Positions 8,699 through 18,416 of a stretch of DNA of 64,000 nucleotides are shown one piece after another (positions within the stretch are counted from its first letter, which is position 1; each line of letters opens with the position of its first letter). A model generated the notes under the pieces. The model was not told where the DNA came from. It made no database searches and saw only the letters and a program-made list of their open reading frames with translations. The position numbers and the translations under genes are program-made. Source of the stretch: JBBSEX01 sp038239345 (GTDB taxonomy: Bacteria > Acidobacteriota > Terriglobia > Bryobacterales > Bryobacteraceae). The DNA lies in NCBI GenBank assembly GCA_038239345.1, contig JBBSEX010000005.1, positions 186,001 through 250,000 on the forward strand. Reading direction: 5' to 3'.

Positions 8699-10111
8699 AT
8701 GCAAACTCGAAGAAGAACTGGCGGGTCCGCTGGACCGATCGTCGCGATGGCGATGTGTCTCCTATCTGGCGCCGGGGCGCAGGTGCCAAATCGTCAAACT
8801 GAACAGCCTCTCAGCGCGCGGGAGCGGCAACTTCTGGAACGGATCGACAAATTGGAACAGCGGTTGAATGCCCTCGAAGCCAGAGGAGTGCCGGAACCCA
8901 CATCGCCTCCTCCACCGGAAGCTGCCAGCTTGAAGAAAGCTACTCCCGTCGTAAAGGACACCATCCCGACGGAAGACAGTGCATCGCTGCCTGGATTCTT
9001 AGCGGGCACGACGCTGAATTTCAACTTTGACGGACATTACGGTTACAACACGAATCGTCCGCTTGGCCGGATAAACTTGTTGCGGGCGAACGATGTAATT
9101 TCCAACAGCTTTACCCTGAGCCAAGCTGACATTGTGGTTGAGCGGGCCGCGGATGTTAGCGCCGGGCGGCGGCTAGGCTTGCGACTGGATCTTATGTTCG
9201 GCCAGGATACGGAAACGCTCCAGGGTGGAGCACAGAATGAGCTCCGTCCGCAGGTGTATCGCAATATATTTCAGGCCTACGGCACCTACATCGCGCCAGT
9301 AGGCAGCGGCTTACAGCTCGATTTCGGCAAGTTCGCGAGTTCTCTAGGTTATGAAACGAATTGGACGAAAGACCAGATTAACTACTCGCGGTCTTACTAT
9401 TTCAACTTTTTACCGTTTTACCACGTGGGCCTTCGCGCGGCCTATAAGTTTAACGACAAGTTCTCGGCGCAGTATTGGCTCGTCAACGGCAGCAATCAAA
9501 CCGAGGACTTCAACGGCTTCAAGTCCAACGCTTTTGTGTTCGCCATAACGCCCAATAAAAATATTGCGTGGACTTCGTCTTATTACACTGGGAAAGAGGG
9601 ACGCGATCTGGTTCCTGCTTACAATCCCGCGCTGCCCGAACTAGCGACGCAACCGGGGCTCTCCACCATCCCCGTCCTGCCCCGCCCCAATGGCACGGAA
9701 CATATTTTCGACACGTATGTAAATTGGGCCGCAACCAGCAAGTTAACGCTCGCCGCTGGAGCCGATTACGTGCTCCATCGGGTGTTTAACAACAGTAGCC
9801 CTGAACGCGTCACTGGCGGCGTGGGTTACGTGAAATACCAGGTTGCCCCAACATTCGCACTTGGAGGCCGGTTCGAATACCTGGACGACAGAGGTGGATT
9901 CTTTAGCGGTGTAACGCAAGCGCTCAAAGAATCGACGCTGACCGCGACCTATCAACCGGTGAGTGGATTTCAATTGCGCGGAGAGTATCGCCGCGACTTC
10001 TCCAACCGCGCGTTTTTCCTGACTTCCGAGCCCGGCGTGTTGAAGCGTGAGCAGGATACCGTCACTCTCGGGCTGATTTGGTGGTTCGGCGGTAAACAAG
10101 GGGCTTGGTAA
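8699..10111 (+). CDS. Outer-membrane beta-barrel porin (BBP2/OmpL-like), kdp-linked
   Basis: The 470-residue protein has a signal peptide ending near AGAQ (residue 28), a short coiled-coil segment (LLERIDKLEQRLNALEARG) typical for trimerising porin necks, and then alternating beta strands to a terminal WWFGGKQGAW. The body includes FNFDGHYGYNTN, LGYETNWTKDQINYSRSYYFNFLPFYHVG and repeated strands fitting the putative beta-barrel porin-2 family. Position right behind kdpC suggests it supplies potassium across the outer membrane, but that is inference from context. No obvious terminator separates it from kdpC. Confidence 0.8.
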   Translation: MQTRRRTGGSAGPIVAMAMCLLSGAGAQVPNRQTEQPLSARERQLLERIDKLEQRLNALEARGVPEPTSPPPPEAASLKKATPVVKDTIPTEDSASLPGFLAGTTLNFNFDGHYGYNTNRPLGRINLLRANDVISNSFTLSQADIVVERAADVSAGRRLGLRLDLMFGQDTETLQGGAQNELRPQVYRNIFQAYGTYIAPVGSGLQLDFGKFASSLGYETNWTKDQINYSRSYYFNFLPFYHVGLRAAYKFNDKFSAQYWLVNGSNQTEDFNGFKSNAFVFAITPNKNIAWTSSYYTGKEGRDLVPAYNPALPELATQPGLSTIPVLPRPNGTEHIFDTYVNWAATSKLTLAAGADYVLHRVFNNSSPERVTGGVGYVKYQVAPTFALGGRFEYLDDRGGFFSGVTQALKESTLTATYQPVSGFQLRGEYRRDFSNRAFFLTSEPGVLKREQDTVTLGLIWWFGGKQGAW

Positions 10112-10149
10112 AGTTCTCACCCTTTCCCGCCGTCGTGAAATAATACGGC

Positions 10150-11538
10150 ATGCTTCGATACACGCTCACTTCCCTCCTGCTTGTTTACTCCGTCGCGGCC
10201 CAGCTTTTGCCACCTGAACCTGAGCGGCAACTCGCTCGCGAAATCTATAAAAAAATGGTGGAGATCAAATCCGGGTTCACTACCGGATCGACGACGCCCG
10301 TCGCTGAAGCGGCTGCGGCTCGATTGAAAGCTGCCGGCTTTGCCGACTCCGATATTTTCATCGGTGGCGCGATTCCCAAGAAAGCCAACCTCGTCGTGCG
10401 TTATCGCGGAACGGGCACGCGGAAGCCCATCCTCTTGCTCGCCCACACCGATGTCGTCGAAGCAAAACGCGAGGATTGGAGCATGGATCCATTCCAATTT
10501 ATCGAAAAGGATGGCTACTTTTATGGGCGCGGAACGGGAGACGACAAAGCGCAAGCGGCGGTCTGGATCGCAAACCTGATTCGCTATAAACGCGAGGGCT
10601 TCCAGCCTGACCGCGATATTATTGTCGCCCTGACGGCGGATGAAGAGGGCGGCGGCCCGTACAACGGCGTGGAGTGGTTAATCAAGAATCATCGGGAATT
10701 GATCGATGCCGAATTCTGTTTGAACGAAGGCGGGTGGGGAGAAATGGCCGGCGGCAAGCGCATCTCCAACGACATCCAGGTTAGCGAGAAGTACGTGATC
10801 AACTTTCGCTTTGAGGTGGTAAACAAGGGCGGTCACAGTTCCATGCCCGTTGCCGATAACGCCATTTATCATCTGGCCGGGGCGTTAGACAAGCTGAGCC
10901 GGTTCGGATTTCCTCTGAAAACCAACGACGTCACGAAGGTTTATTTTGAACGGATGTCGAAAATTCAGACGGGGCCGGTCGCAGCCGATCTCGCGCTGGT
11001 AGCACAAGGATCTGGGGAAGCAATGCAGCGAGTGGCCTCGGCCTCCACTGGATGGAATGCCACGCTGCGAACAACCTGCGTCGCAACGATGCTGGAAGGT
11101 GGTCACGCATTGAACGCGCTTCCGCAACTCGCCGCGGCGAACGTGAACTGCCGCGTGCAGCCGGAAGATTCCGTCGAACTCGTGCAGTCTACTTTGCAGA
11201 AACTTGTAGCCGACGATCAGGTGCTAATCAAAACTGTCGGGGAGGTGTCCAAAGGCCCCGCCTCACCAATGCGCCCGGACATCCTGAAAGCGGTCAGCCG
11301 CGTTACCGACACGCTTTGGTCTGGCGTACCAACTGTTCCGATGATGGTGATGGGCGCGACCGATGGACTCTATCTGCGCCGGGTAGGGATTCCAACCTAC
11401 GGCGTCCAGGGCTTCTTTATGGATCGTGATGATATTCGCTTTCATGGGCGCGACGAACGGATGAATGTCCAATCGTTCTATGAAGGCCAGACGTTCTTGT
11501 ATGATCTTGTGAAGATTCTCAGCAAGAGCGGCGATTAG
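10150..11538 (+). CDS. Secreted M20/M28-type zinc peptidase
   Basis: The 462-residue protein has a signal peptide (about residues 1-17) and the M20 dinuclear zinc core: HTDVV (ligand and catalytic Asp), GRGTGDDKA with bridging Asp, DEEGG with the catalytic Glu, and late ligands near FHGRDER. The dimerisation-domain stretch KGGHSSMP is also present. Likely an extracytoplasmic exopeptidase of the carboxypeptidase/dipeptidase type; the substrate cannot be told from sequence. It lies 38 bp after the porin gene and converges on the SBBP gene. Confidence 0.9.
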   Translation: MLRYTLTSLLLVYSVAAQLLPPEPERQLAREIYKKMVEIKSGFTTGSTTPVAEAAAARLKAAGFADSDIFIGGAIPKKANLVVRYRGTGTRKPILLLAHTDVVEAKREDWSMDPFQFIEKDGYFYGRGTGDDKAQAAVWIANLIRYKREGFQPDRDIIVALTADEEGGGPYNGVEWLIKNHRELIDAEFCLNEGGWGEMAGGKRISNDIQVSEKYVINFRFEVVNKGGHSSMPVADNAIYHLAGALDKLSRFGFPLKTNDVTKVYFERMSKIQTGPVAADLALVAQGSGEAMQRVASASTGWNATLRTTCVATMLEGGHALNALPQLAAANVNCRVQPEDSVELVQSTLQKLVADDQVLIKTVGEVSKGPASPMRPDILKAVSRVTDTLWSGVPTVPMMVMGATDGLYLRRVGIPTYGVQGFFMDRDDIRFHGRDERMNVQSFYEGQTFLYDLVKILSKSGD

Positions 11539-11578
11539 CTTTTCATGCGCCCCGCGATATCGAAGTCTCTGCGAGTGG

Positions 11579-14551
11579 TCAGCGTATAGACACAGTCAGA
11601 TTCGGCTGTGTTCGCGCGGATCCCACCGTTACGATGATCGGCTGATTGCCGGACGGTATCTGTTGGGAGATCTGAACGTTTATCTGTAATAAACCCGCCA
11701 CCTGAAAAGGCACCGAACCCTTGTAGAGAATGGTGGCCGGCAGGCTGCCGACGTTCGCCGTAACGGGAAGCGTTGGCGATGGATACGGCGCAACGCTGGC
11801 GATCTTTCCGTCCACGCCGGCGGGTGATGTCAATCCCTCGCCAGTTCCATACAAAACGATGACCGAGCCTTTATCCGCGGGGTTGGCCGGAGAGTTTACC
11901 GTCCCGTCCTGGTTATACACGACCGCTGGACCACTGCCCGTAAAGTTCGCCGAGAATAATCCGGGCGCTGCCGCGACAACCTGCGCTGTGAGTGGCGGCG
12001 ATTGCCGCCCCTGATACTCAGACACAATTTGTGTGGCGTCGTTAATTGTGACTCCATAGGGAACGATTCCGCTGAATTGGTTCGCCGAGCTATAAACGAT
12101 CGGGGCGGGACGCCCGTCAAATAGCATCCGGGATCCTGACTGCGCCGCGGCCAGTAAACCATTGGCATCGAGTGATGCGCCAACCAGAGTAGTTGGGCCC
12201 ATGTTCGTTCCGTAGGCCACGAAAATCATTCCTGGTGAGATAGGCCCCGTCAGGTTGCTTGCGCCATTCGTAATCGCCGCGAGGGTGGGCGCGGACGGAG
12301 GCGATCCCGAAGTGGGAAAACCGGAGACCTTGGTGTAGAACGCATCGCCGCGCGCATAGTAGGCAACGGCCGTCGACCCGCCGAAGGATTTCTGAGCGGC
12401 GTTTGCCGACAACTTGAAATCCGAAGATCCGGCAACTCCCGCGACATGCGCGTTGCCACTGTTGTCCAGGAACAAACCAAGCCCAATATCGTCTTTGCTA
12501 CTCCCCAGAAATGTACTGAAAAGAAGAGCCGACCCCGTATTATTGATCTCCGCGAGAAATGCATCGCCGAAAAAGAAATAGGGAAAGGCTCCTCCATCGC
12601 CCGCAAAGGCTGGTTGAAGGGCATCGGCTGTAGTCGGAAAGTCCCGGGAATCGGTAAAGCCGGTGACGTACGCATTGCCTGCGTTGTCGATGGCAATCGC
12701 CGTGGCCGATTCATTGAGACTACCGCCTAAGTAAGTGCAGTACACCAGGGCAGAGCCTGCCGGGTTCAACTTTGCAACGTAAGCATCGCCTGCCAGGAAC
12801 TCAATCAGAAATGGGAGGCTGGCATATCCGGCATAGGCACGCTGATATGCTCCGGGCGTGGTCGGGAAGCCCTGTCTAGTCGACGTGGATCCGGTGAAAA
12901 AAACATCTCCCGGCCCGTCGACGGCGATCGAGGAAACCCAGTCGTCGCCGCTGCCTCCAAAATACGTCGAGTAGATAAGGGCGGTGCCAGATGGGTTAAA
13001 CTTGGCCACAAATCCGTCCCCAAGATGAAAGAATTGATTCTGCGGCTCCGTGCCGCCGAATGATTTCTGGAAGGCTCCTGCCGTTGTCGGGAAATCGGAT
13101 GAGAGCGTGGAGCCCCCGATATACACGTTATTAGACCCATCGAGTCCTATCGACGTGGCCAAATCATCCAAGCTGCCGCCGATTAGAGTTGAGAAGATCA
13201 ATTGCGATCCGGCGGGATTGAGTTTGGCCACAAATGCGTCACCCGCAACCGTGTTCGGCAGTCCAAGAACTGGGACGTCGGGTTGTCCGCCAGCGCCATG
13301 GTTGTTTGTTTGATACGCGCCGGCCGTCGTTGGAAAATTCTGAGAGACAGTAGATCCGGCGACATAGGCACTCCCGCTGCTATCCACGAGTATGGCCGCA
13401 CCCGCATCATCCAAACGGCCGCCCAGATAGGTGGAATAAATAAGCTGGTTCCCCGCCGGATTCAGCTTCGTCACGAATGCATCGCCCGCGCGAATGTAAC
13501 CGTTTCCGCCGAATCCTCCAAACGACTTCTGAAACGCATTCGGCGTAACGGGGAAGTTGCTTGAAGTTGTAAATCCGGTGACGTAGGCGTTGCCCGCTGC
13601 GTCTACCGTAATCGCCGTGGCTGACTCGTCAGCGGTGCCCCCAAGATAAGTGAGATACAGCAGCGCACCCGTTGAGCTAAATTTCGCCACGAAGGCGTCC
13701 CCACTGATGTAGCTCAAAGTCTGACCACCCAGCGCGGACTGGAACGCGGAGCTTACAGCAAGATTATTCGAATTCGTGTTTCCGGCGATGAACACGTTGC
13801 CTGACGCGTCTACGGCAATTCCGCGAGCCGCATCGTTTCCACTACCGCCCAGAAATGTCGAGTAGCTCAAAGTGGGATCGATGATCAGCTCGCGTTTATG
13901 ATCGTAGCCACCTACTCTGAAGCCAACCTGATTCTTGCCCAGCAACGCAAACCCACCGCTTATCGCTCGTCGGCTCCCGTCTATTTCCTGATAGATCACG
14001 GGCCGCTTCCAATGAACATCTCCCGCTGCGGACCCCACCACGAGATCTCCCTGATCGTCGATCCGCAACGCGCGCTGTCCCGTCAACTCAAGGCGGATTG
14101 TACCCGGGTCAGCCTGCGGGCCGACGACAAAATCGTACTCCAGTTTGGCTTCGTCCTCGTGAAAGATGAGGTCGATCCCCCGATAGATGCCGGTATACTT
14201 GACGCCGGAATAACTCGGAACGTCTGTTTGCCACTCGGCTGGGGTTCCGATAAAGTAATTGACCGATCCAGTGGAACGATTCACTCCCGCAACTATGACT
14301 TCAGGACGAGAACCGAGTAAGCGCGTCCGAAGCGTGGCGGCTTCTCTCCCATTCGATGCAGGCCAACTAAGGACACTCTCCGTGGTCGAAAGGCAAAGCG
14401 AGTAGTGTTCCCCGCGGGCAACATAGCGAGCTCCAGGCACCACGGAGCCAGTGCGATTCTCTTCAAAGCGCAGTGGAATTCTTGGTGCAAGCCCGGCCTG
14501 CAAAGGAAGAATTCCCAAGACCCCAAGCACGATAGCGGATCGCCAACTCAT
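11579..14551 (-). CDS. Secreted SBBP beta-propeller repeat protein with Solibacter C-terminal domain
   Basis: The 990-residue protein has a signal peptide, an N-terminal domain of about 200 residues often found with SBBP repeats, then seven SBBP repeats (residues about 225-720), each starting with a variant of YSTYLGGSxDD and continuing IAVDxxGNxYVTGxT. The C-terminal 240 residues match the Solibacter C-terminal domain (TIGR03437 type), with SPGMIFVAYGTNMGP, LFDGRPAPIVYSSANQ and VLYGTGEG. Such proteins are exported and abundant in Solibacter; the function is unknown, with adhesion or matrix binding as guesses. A clear GGGAGGAA-like Shine-Dalgarno (GGGAGGAA) precedes the ATG. Confidence 0.9.
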   Translation of the reverse strand: MSWRSAIVLGVLGILPLQAGLAPRIPLRFEENRTGSVVPGARYVARGEHYSLCLSTTESVLSWPASNGREAATLRTRLLGSRPEVIVAGVNRSTGSVNYFIGTPAEWQTDVPSYSGVKYTGIYRGIDLIFHEDEAKLEYDFVVGPQADPGTIRLELTGQRALRIDDQGDLVVGSAAGDVHWKRPVIYQEIDGSRRAISGGFALLGKNQVGFRVGGYDHKRELIIDPTLSYSTFLGGSGNDAARGIAVDASGNVFIAGNTNSNNLAVSSAFQSALGGQTLSYISGDAFVAKFSSTGALLYLTYLGGTADESATAITVDAAGNAYVTGFTTSSNFPVTPNAFQKSFGGFGGNGYIRAGDAFVTKLNPAGNQLIYSTYLGGRLDDAGAAILVDSSGSAYVAGSTVSQNFPTTAGAYQTNNHGAGGQPDVPVLGLPNTVAGDAFVAKLNPAGSQLIFSTLIGGSLDDLATSIGLDGSNNVYIGGSTLSSDFPTTAGAFQKSFGGTEPQNQFFHLGDGFVAKFNPSGTALIYSTYFGGSGDDWVSSIAVDGPGDVFFTGSTSTRQGFPTTPGAYQRAYAGYASLPFLIEFLAGDAYVAKLNPAGSALVYCTYLGGSLNESATAIAIDNAGNAYVTGFTDSRDFPTTADALQPAFAGDGGAFPYFFFGDAFLAEINNTGSALLFSTFLGSSKDDIGLGLFLDNSGNAHVAGVAGSSDFKLSANAAQKSFGGSTAVAYYARGDAFYTKVSGFPTSGSPPSAPTLAAITNGASNLTGPISPGMIFVAYGTNMGPTTLVGASLDANGLLAAAQSGSRMLFDGRPAPIVYSSANQFSGIVPYGVTINDATQIVSEYQGRQSPPLTAQVVAAAPGLFSANFTGSGPAVVYNQDGTVNSPANPADKGSVIVLYGTGEGLTSPAGVDGKIASVAPYPSPTLPVTANVGSLPATILYKGSVPFQVAGLLQINVQISQQIPSGNQPIIVTVGSARTQPNLTVSIR

Positions 14552-14764
14552 AAATTCCTCCCACTGCTCTATTTAAAAGGTGGCCGTATCGCGACAAACA
14601 TCACGCAAGTTACTTTGGTCTAGCGCGATTGGTGTTGTCGAAGAATCCGTAACGGTTTCTGGCGATCGCCCCGGGCTACATACTTGGCATTGCGTACGGC
14701 GGAGCCGGCTCGATTCTCTTCAAGAACGTAAAGGGACCTTATGCCCTACTAATGGGTGAGCGTA

Positions 14765-15622
14765 TCACGGAAAACATCTCGGAGAGCCCTTTCCGGCGAG
14801 CCAAGTTGCCAGCGCCGCCAGCAGACTGATTCCCACTCCCGCTACTACGTCGGCCGCATAGTGATAGCGCCCGTACACTACCGATACCCCCACCGAAATT
14901 GCGTATGCCAGCATCGTATAGCCGATCCACCGGTAATTGGGCAGGATCAACAGCAAGGACCACACGGCAGCGAACGCGGCCGAAACGTGGGCGCTCGGGA
15001 AAACACTGGAATGGATGCCGTAGTGTCCGGTCAACCAAAGATTGACCTGCCGAATTACACCTTGGAACTGGGACAGATCGGCCCCCGGAAACACGCGGCG
15101 GGGTGGATCGGAAGGGAAAAACGGAAAGAGTGCATAAGCTCCCAAGGTCCCTACCAGATATCCGATCCAGAACCGGTCTAGCTGATCCCGGCGGCGCAAA
15201 ACCAGGATGGTAACCACAGATACCGGCGCGGCGATGTATAAGAGCACGTAACAAAGCTCAAGATAACCGGGAATCAGCCCACCCACGCCTTCTATGGCCG
15301 CGCGGAAACCAATCTGATCCAGCAGATATCGATCCCACAAGATCCATCCTTTTTCCAAGTGATAGTCACGGACGGTGGGCGTAAACCAGTCCATCTGGCG
15401 ATAGGCCAGCAGAGTGTAGCTGAGTGGTGCCCAATCGCGAATCCTGGAAGGAACCTTCGTGAGCGAAAACAGTGTCAACAGCACGACGAGCGCAACCGCG
15501 AAACAGACCGCGAATCCCCAGAGTGGGCGCTCCATCATAAACGGCGCAATGATACTTACGTACACGAAATAGTACGCAATCAGGCGCTCCGACGGGCTTA
15601 GACACATGAAGGATTTATTCAT
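14765..15622 (-). CDS. PAP2-family integral membrane phosphatase
   Basis: The 285-residue protein has about six transmembrane segments and PAP2/lipid phosphate phosphatase motifs: a weak first motif around FPSDPPRRVF, second motif SVFPSAHVSAAFA and third motif YGRYHYAADVVAG with the His-x3-Asp pair. It resembles the AUR1/inositol phosphotransferase-like branch of the PAP2 superfamily. It probably dephosphorylates or transfers a phospho-head group on a lipid at the outer face of the inner membrane. The start may be 15622 or the second Met at 15607; the latter reduces overlap with the divergent gene. Confidence 0.82.
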   Translation of the reverse strand: MNKSFMCLSPSERLIAYYFVYVSIIAPFMMERPLWGFAVCFAVALVVLLTLFSLTKVPSRIRDWAPLSYTLLAYRQMDWFTPTVRDYHLEKGWILWDRYLLDQIGFRAAIEGVGGLIPGYLELCYVLLYIAAPVSVVTILVLRRRDQLDRFWIGYLVGTLGAYALFPFFPSDPPRRVFPGADLSQFQGVIRQVNLWLTGHYGIHSSVFPSAHVSAAFAAVWSLLLILPNYRWIGYTMLAYAISVGVSVVYGRYHYAADVVAGVGISLLAALATWLAGKGSPRCFP

Positions 15623-15686
15623 TCTGCCACGATTCGAACCGAGGGATCGTCGCGGGACAGTGGTTTTCGCATGCTACGTTGATCTG

Positions 15687-16813
15687 GTGAATCAGCCCGT
15701 ACTGATTAAGCCGGTGGTAAGCAGGTCCGATAAAAAAGCGTTCATCGAATTTCCTTACCGGCTATATCGAGACGACCGTAACTGGGTTCCACCTCTTCGC
15801 TTCGAGCAGCGAGAGACTCTGGATCCATCGCGTAACCCGTTTTTCGAACATGCCGAGATGTGTTGCTTCCTGGCAATATCCGGCTCCGACGTGTGCGAGC
15901 GGATAGCTGCCATCATCGATCGGGACGCGAATGCCGCCCTCAATCGAGCGATCGGAACCTTCGGTTTTTCGAATCGATTCATTCCCAGGCAGTCGCCGAT
16001 GCGTTGTTCGAAGCGGCTGCGTTTTGGCTATCGTCCCGGCAGATGAAGAGTATCGAAGGGCCGTTGAACCCTTCCATCAATTACGAAGCCGGGTTGCTGG
16101 TCATTGGCTTTGATTCTCCTCCGCGGGTGATGACGACCTACAATCCGCCATACTACGAAGGGTTATTTACGGCGGCTGGATTAGAAAAGACGCGCGATCT
16201 GTATGCGTATCGCATGACGATAGCAGAGTCTGATAAGGCGCTTAAGAATCTCGCGCGCGCCGTACGTCTTCTGCCCACCCCCGATTTCACAATTCGAACC
16301 ATGCAGCCCAATCGATATGCCCAGGACGTAGATTCCATCTGGCATATCTACAACACTGCCTGGCAAGGGAATTCGGGGGCGGCGCCGATGGGTCTCAAAG
16401 AATTTCGCCGCTTAGCATATCAGCTTAAGCCGATCCTGATTCCAGATTGGGCCATGGTCGTCGACGTGGCGGGAAAACCGGTGGCCTTCGGCTTGGCGAT
16501 CCCCGATATTAACGAGCCGTTACGACATGCCAAGGGATCGCTATTCCCCACCGGATTATTGAAGATCCTATATCACAAGCGGCACTTGAAAAGCGGTCGC
16601 ATTCTGGCGCTAGGCGTCTTGGAAGAGTATCGCGAAACCAGCATCGCCGCTCATCTATACGTGCGATTGATTCGCGACATGATGAAGCTGGGGTACACCG
16701 AAGCTGAGGCCTCCCGGGTTGTCGAAGACAACCGAACCATGAATCGCACGCTGCAGTTTATGCGAATGAAGCGTTATAAGACTTATAGGATCTATGCAAA
16801 AAACCTCGCCTAG
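15687..16813 (+). pseudogene. GNAT-like acyltransferase gene with a single-base frameshift
   Basis: Two overlapping frames together encode one about 375-residue protein of a family with a GNAT-like fold. The N-terminal frame reads FIEFPYRLYRDDRNWVPPLR, NPFFEHAE and RIAAIIDRD up to GTFGF; the next frame continues FESIHSQAVADALFEAA, MKSIEGPLNPSINYE and YNPPYYEGLF to the end. The break falls in a run of five T at 15965-15969; a sixth T restores GTFGFFES. It is either a recent mutation or an assembly error. GTG 15687 is taken as the start because TACGTT sits 6 nt upstream and ATG 15606 would run into the divergent gene's start. Function is unknown. Confidence 0.8.
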
Positions 16814-16983
16814 GTTGCTCTGAATTCGCCCCGGCACCGCGCGAGTCTGTGCAGATGCGACAACAGGCAATTCATCGCAAATCGTTTAGCTTGCGTTTTC
16901 TTTGTAATGCAGAATTTTCAGCATTGTAAAAAATGGCTATGTTGCCACACTTGCGGGTAGGGGGCTCCGCGACGGTCCCTCAA

Positions 16984-17008
16984 ATACGAAGATCTCGTTT
17001 CTTCGTAT
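16984..17008. other. Perfect 9-bp inverted repeat in a 281-bp intergenic region
   Basis: ATACGAAGA and its exact complement TCTTCGTAT are separated by 7 bp. No T-run follows on either strand, so it is not a classical terminator; an operator or RNA hairpin is possible. The rest of 16814-17094 shows no gene I can support. Confidence 0.45.
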
Positions 17009-17094
17009 GCTCTTCCCCGCTATTGCCCGGCCGCTCCCAAAACCTGAAGTGCGCCGCTCAAGCTTATGGCACGAAGCGTGCTTATGCCTAGTGC

Positions 17095-17244
17095 ATGAGC
17101 CTGATCCTGATTGTTTTGATTGTGCTACTTCTTGTGGGCGGTGGCGGTGGGTTTTACTACGGTGGACCCCGAGTCGGCGGTGGGATCGGAGGGCTGCTTC
17201 TTGTGCTCTTGATCCTCTGGCTGTTCTTTGGGAATCGCGTATAA
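17095..17244 (+). CDS. Small DUF3309-like hydrophobic protein
   Basis: The 49-residue frame from ATG 17095 encodes two hydrophobic stretches (LILIVLIVLLLVG and GGLLLVLLILWLFFG) around a Gly/Tyr-rich middle (GGGGGFYYGGPRVGGG). This is the layout of DUF3309 proteins, tiny membrane proteins often near stress genes. The function is unknown. The catalase-like gene lies 77 bp downstream, so both may belong to an oxidative or envelope stress response. Confidence 0.65.
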   Translation: MSLILIVLIVLLLVGGGGGFYYGGPRVGGGIGGLLLVLLILWLFFGNRV

Positions 17245-17321
17245 CCCCCCAACATAGCCGAACCCAAACCTAATGAGACGCGGTCCGGAATCTCCGTACC
17301 GCGCCACACCTGTAGCTTTTA

Positions 17322-18416
17322 ATGCCTCCCACCTACCTCCCGTATACAGAATCCGTCGAGACCATTCGACCCAACGAAGAACAAGTTTTTGACGAGCTCG
17401 CGGCCACGATGCGGCACATCTCCGAGACCATCGGGGATCGCGCTCGTCACACTGCGCGGCCTGTCCATGCGAAGAGCCACGGGCTTTTGAGGGGCGAACT
17501 TACTATTAATACCGGGCTGCCGGAAGCGCTCAGTCAAGGGCTGTTTAGTAAGCCTGCTTCCTATGCCGTGATCATGCGATTCTCCACCAACCCGGGCGAT
17601 ATGTTGCCCGATAGCATTTCTACTCCGCGCGGGTTGGCGACCAAGGTACTCGGTATCGAAGGCGTCCCCATGCTGTCGGGCCACGAAAGCGAAACCACCC
17701 AAGATTTCGTCTTCGTGAATGCGAAAGCCTTTCAGGCCCCGGATGCGGCGGGATTCTTAAAGCAGTTACAACAGCTGGAAGATCACGTTACGGATTCCCA
17801 AACGTTGAAGCAGGTTGTTTCGACGACAGCCCGCCTGGCAGAGACCGTGCTGGAATCGGTGGGCCAGGAAAGCTCGCAACTGAAAGGCTTCGGGCACCCG
17901 GAAACGCATATTCTGGGTGAGACTTTCTATAGCGTTGCGCCGCTACGCTACGGCAATTACATCGCAAAAATCTGCTTCTCGCCCGCATCCGCCAATTTGA
18001 AGGATTTGACGGACAAGCACTTAAAAATCGGAGACAATTATTCGGCGCTTCGTGATGCCATTGTCGCTCTTTTCAAGACCGACACGGCCGAATGGGACGT
18101 CAAGGTACAACTGTGTACCGATCTTGCGAAAACTCCCGTTGAAGACGCGTCGGTCGAATGGCCGGAAGAAGAGAGCCCCTATGTCACGGTGGGCAAGATA
18201 GTTGTAAAGCCGCAAAATGCTTATAGCCCCGAACGACAGGTATTCGTCGATGAATTGCTCTCGTTCAATCCGTTTCATGGCTTAGCCGCTCATCGCCCCT
18301 TGGGCAACGTCATGCGAGCCCGTCAAAAAGCTTACGCGATGTCTTCGCAGTTTCGACATCGGATGAATTCGCGCGTGGGCGTAGAGCCGAAATCGATAGA
18401 TGAGCTTCCCAGCTAA
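17322..18416 (+). CDS. Catalase-family protein, y4iL-like
   Basis: The 364-residue protein matches the short catalase-related family typified by y4iL. The distal histidine context RHTARPVHAKSHGLL (residues about 42-56) and VIMRFSTNPGD, with the conserved Arg-Phe-Ser, are visible; later come QDFVFVNAKAF and a C-terminal NPFHGLAAHRPLGNVMRARQKAY. It should bind heme b, with the Tyr near residue 337 as candidate proximal ligand. Catalase activity is not certain in this branch; some members act as peroxidases. The stop overlaps the end of the convergent kinase gene by 4 bp. Confidence 0.8.
   Translation: MPPTYLPYTESVETIRPNEEQVFDELAATMRHISETIGDRARHTARPVHAKSHGLLRGELTINTGLPEALSQGLFSKPASYAVIMRFSTNPGDMLPDSISTPRGLATKVLGIEGVPMLSGHESETTQDFVFVNAKAFQAPDAAGFLKQLQQLEDHVTDSQTLKQVVSTTARLAETVLESVGQESSQLKGFGHPETHILGETFYSVAPLRYGNYIAKICFSPASANLKDLTDKHLKIGDNYSALRDAIVALFKTDTAEWDVKVQLCTDLAKTPVEDASVEWPEEESPYVTVGKIVVKPQNAYSPERQVFVDELLSFNPFHGLAAHRPLGNVMRARQKAYAMSSQFRHRMNSRVGVEPKSIDELPS

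Noticed and set aside
14640..14829. A minus-overlapping open stretch on the plus strand reading GYILGIAYGGAGSILFKN and ending before the PAP2 gene, possibly a gene remnant
   Set aside because: It has no start codon, no recognisable homologue and runs into the real minus-strand gene; too little evidence to call a pseudogene.
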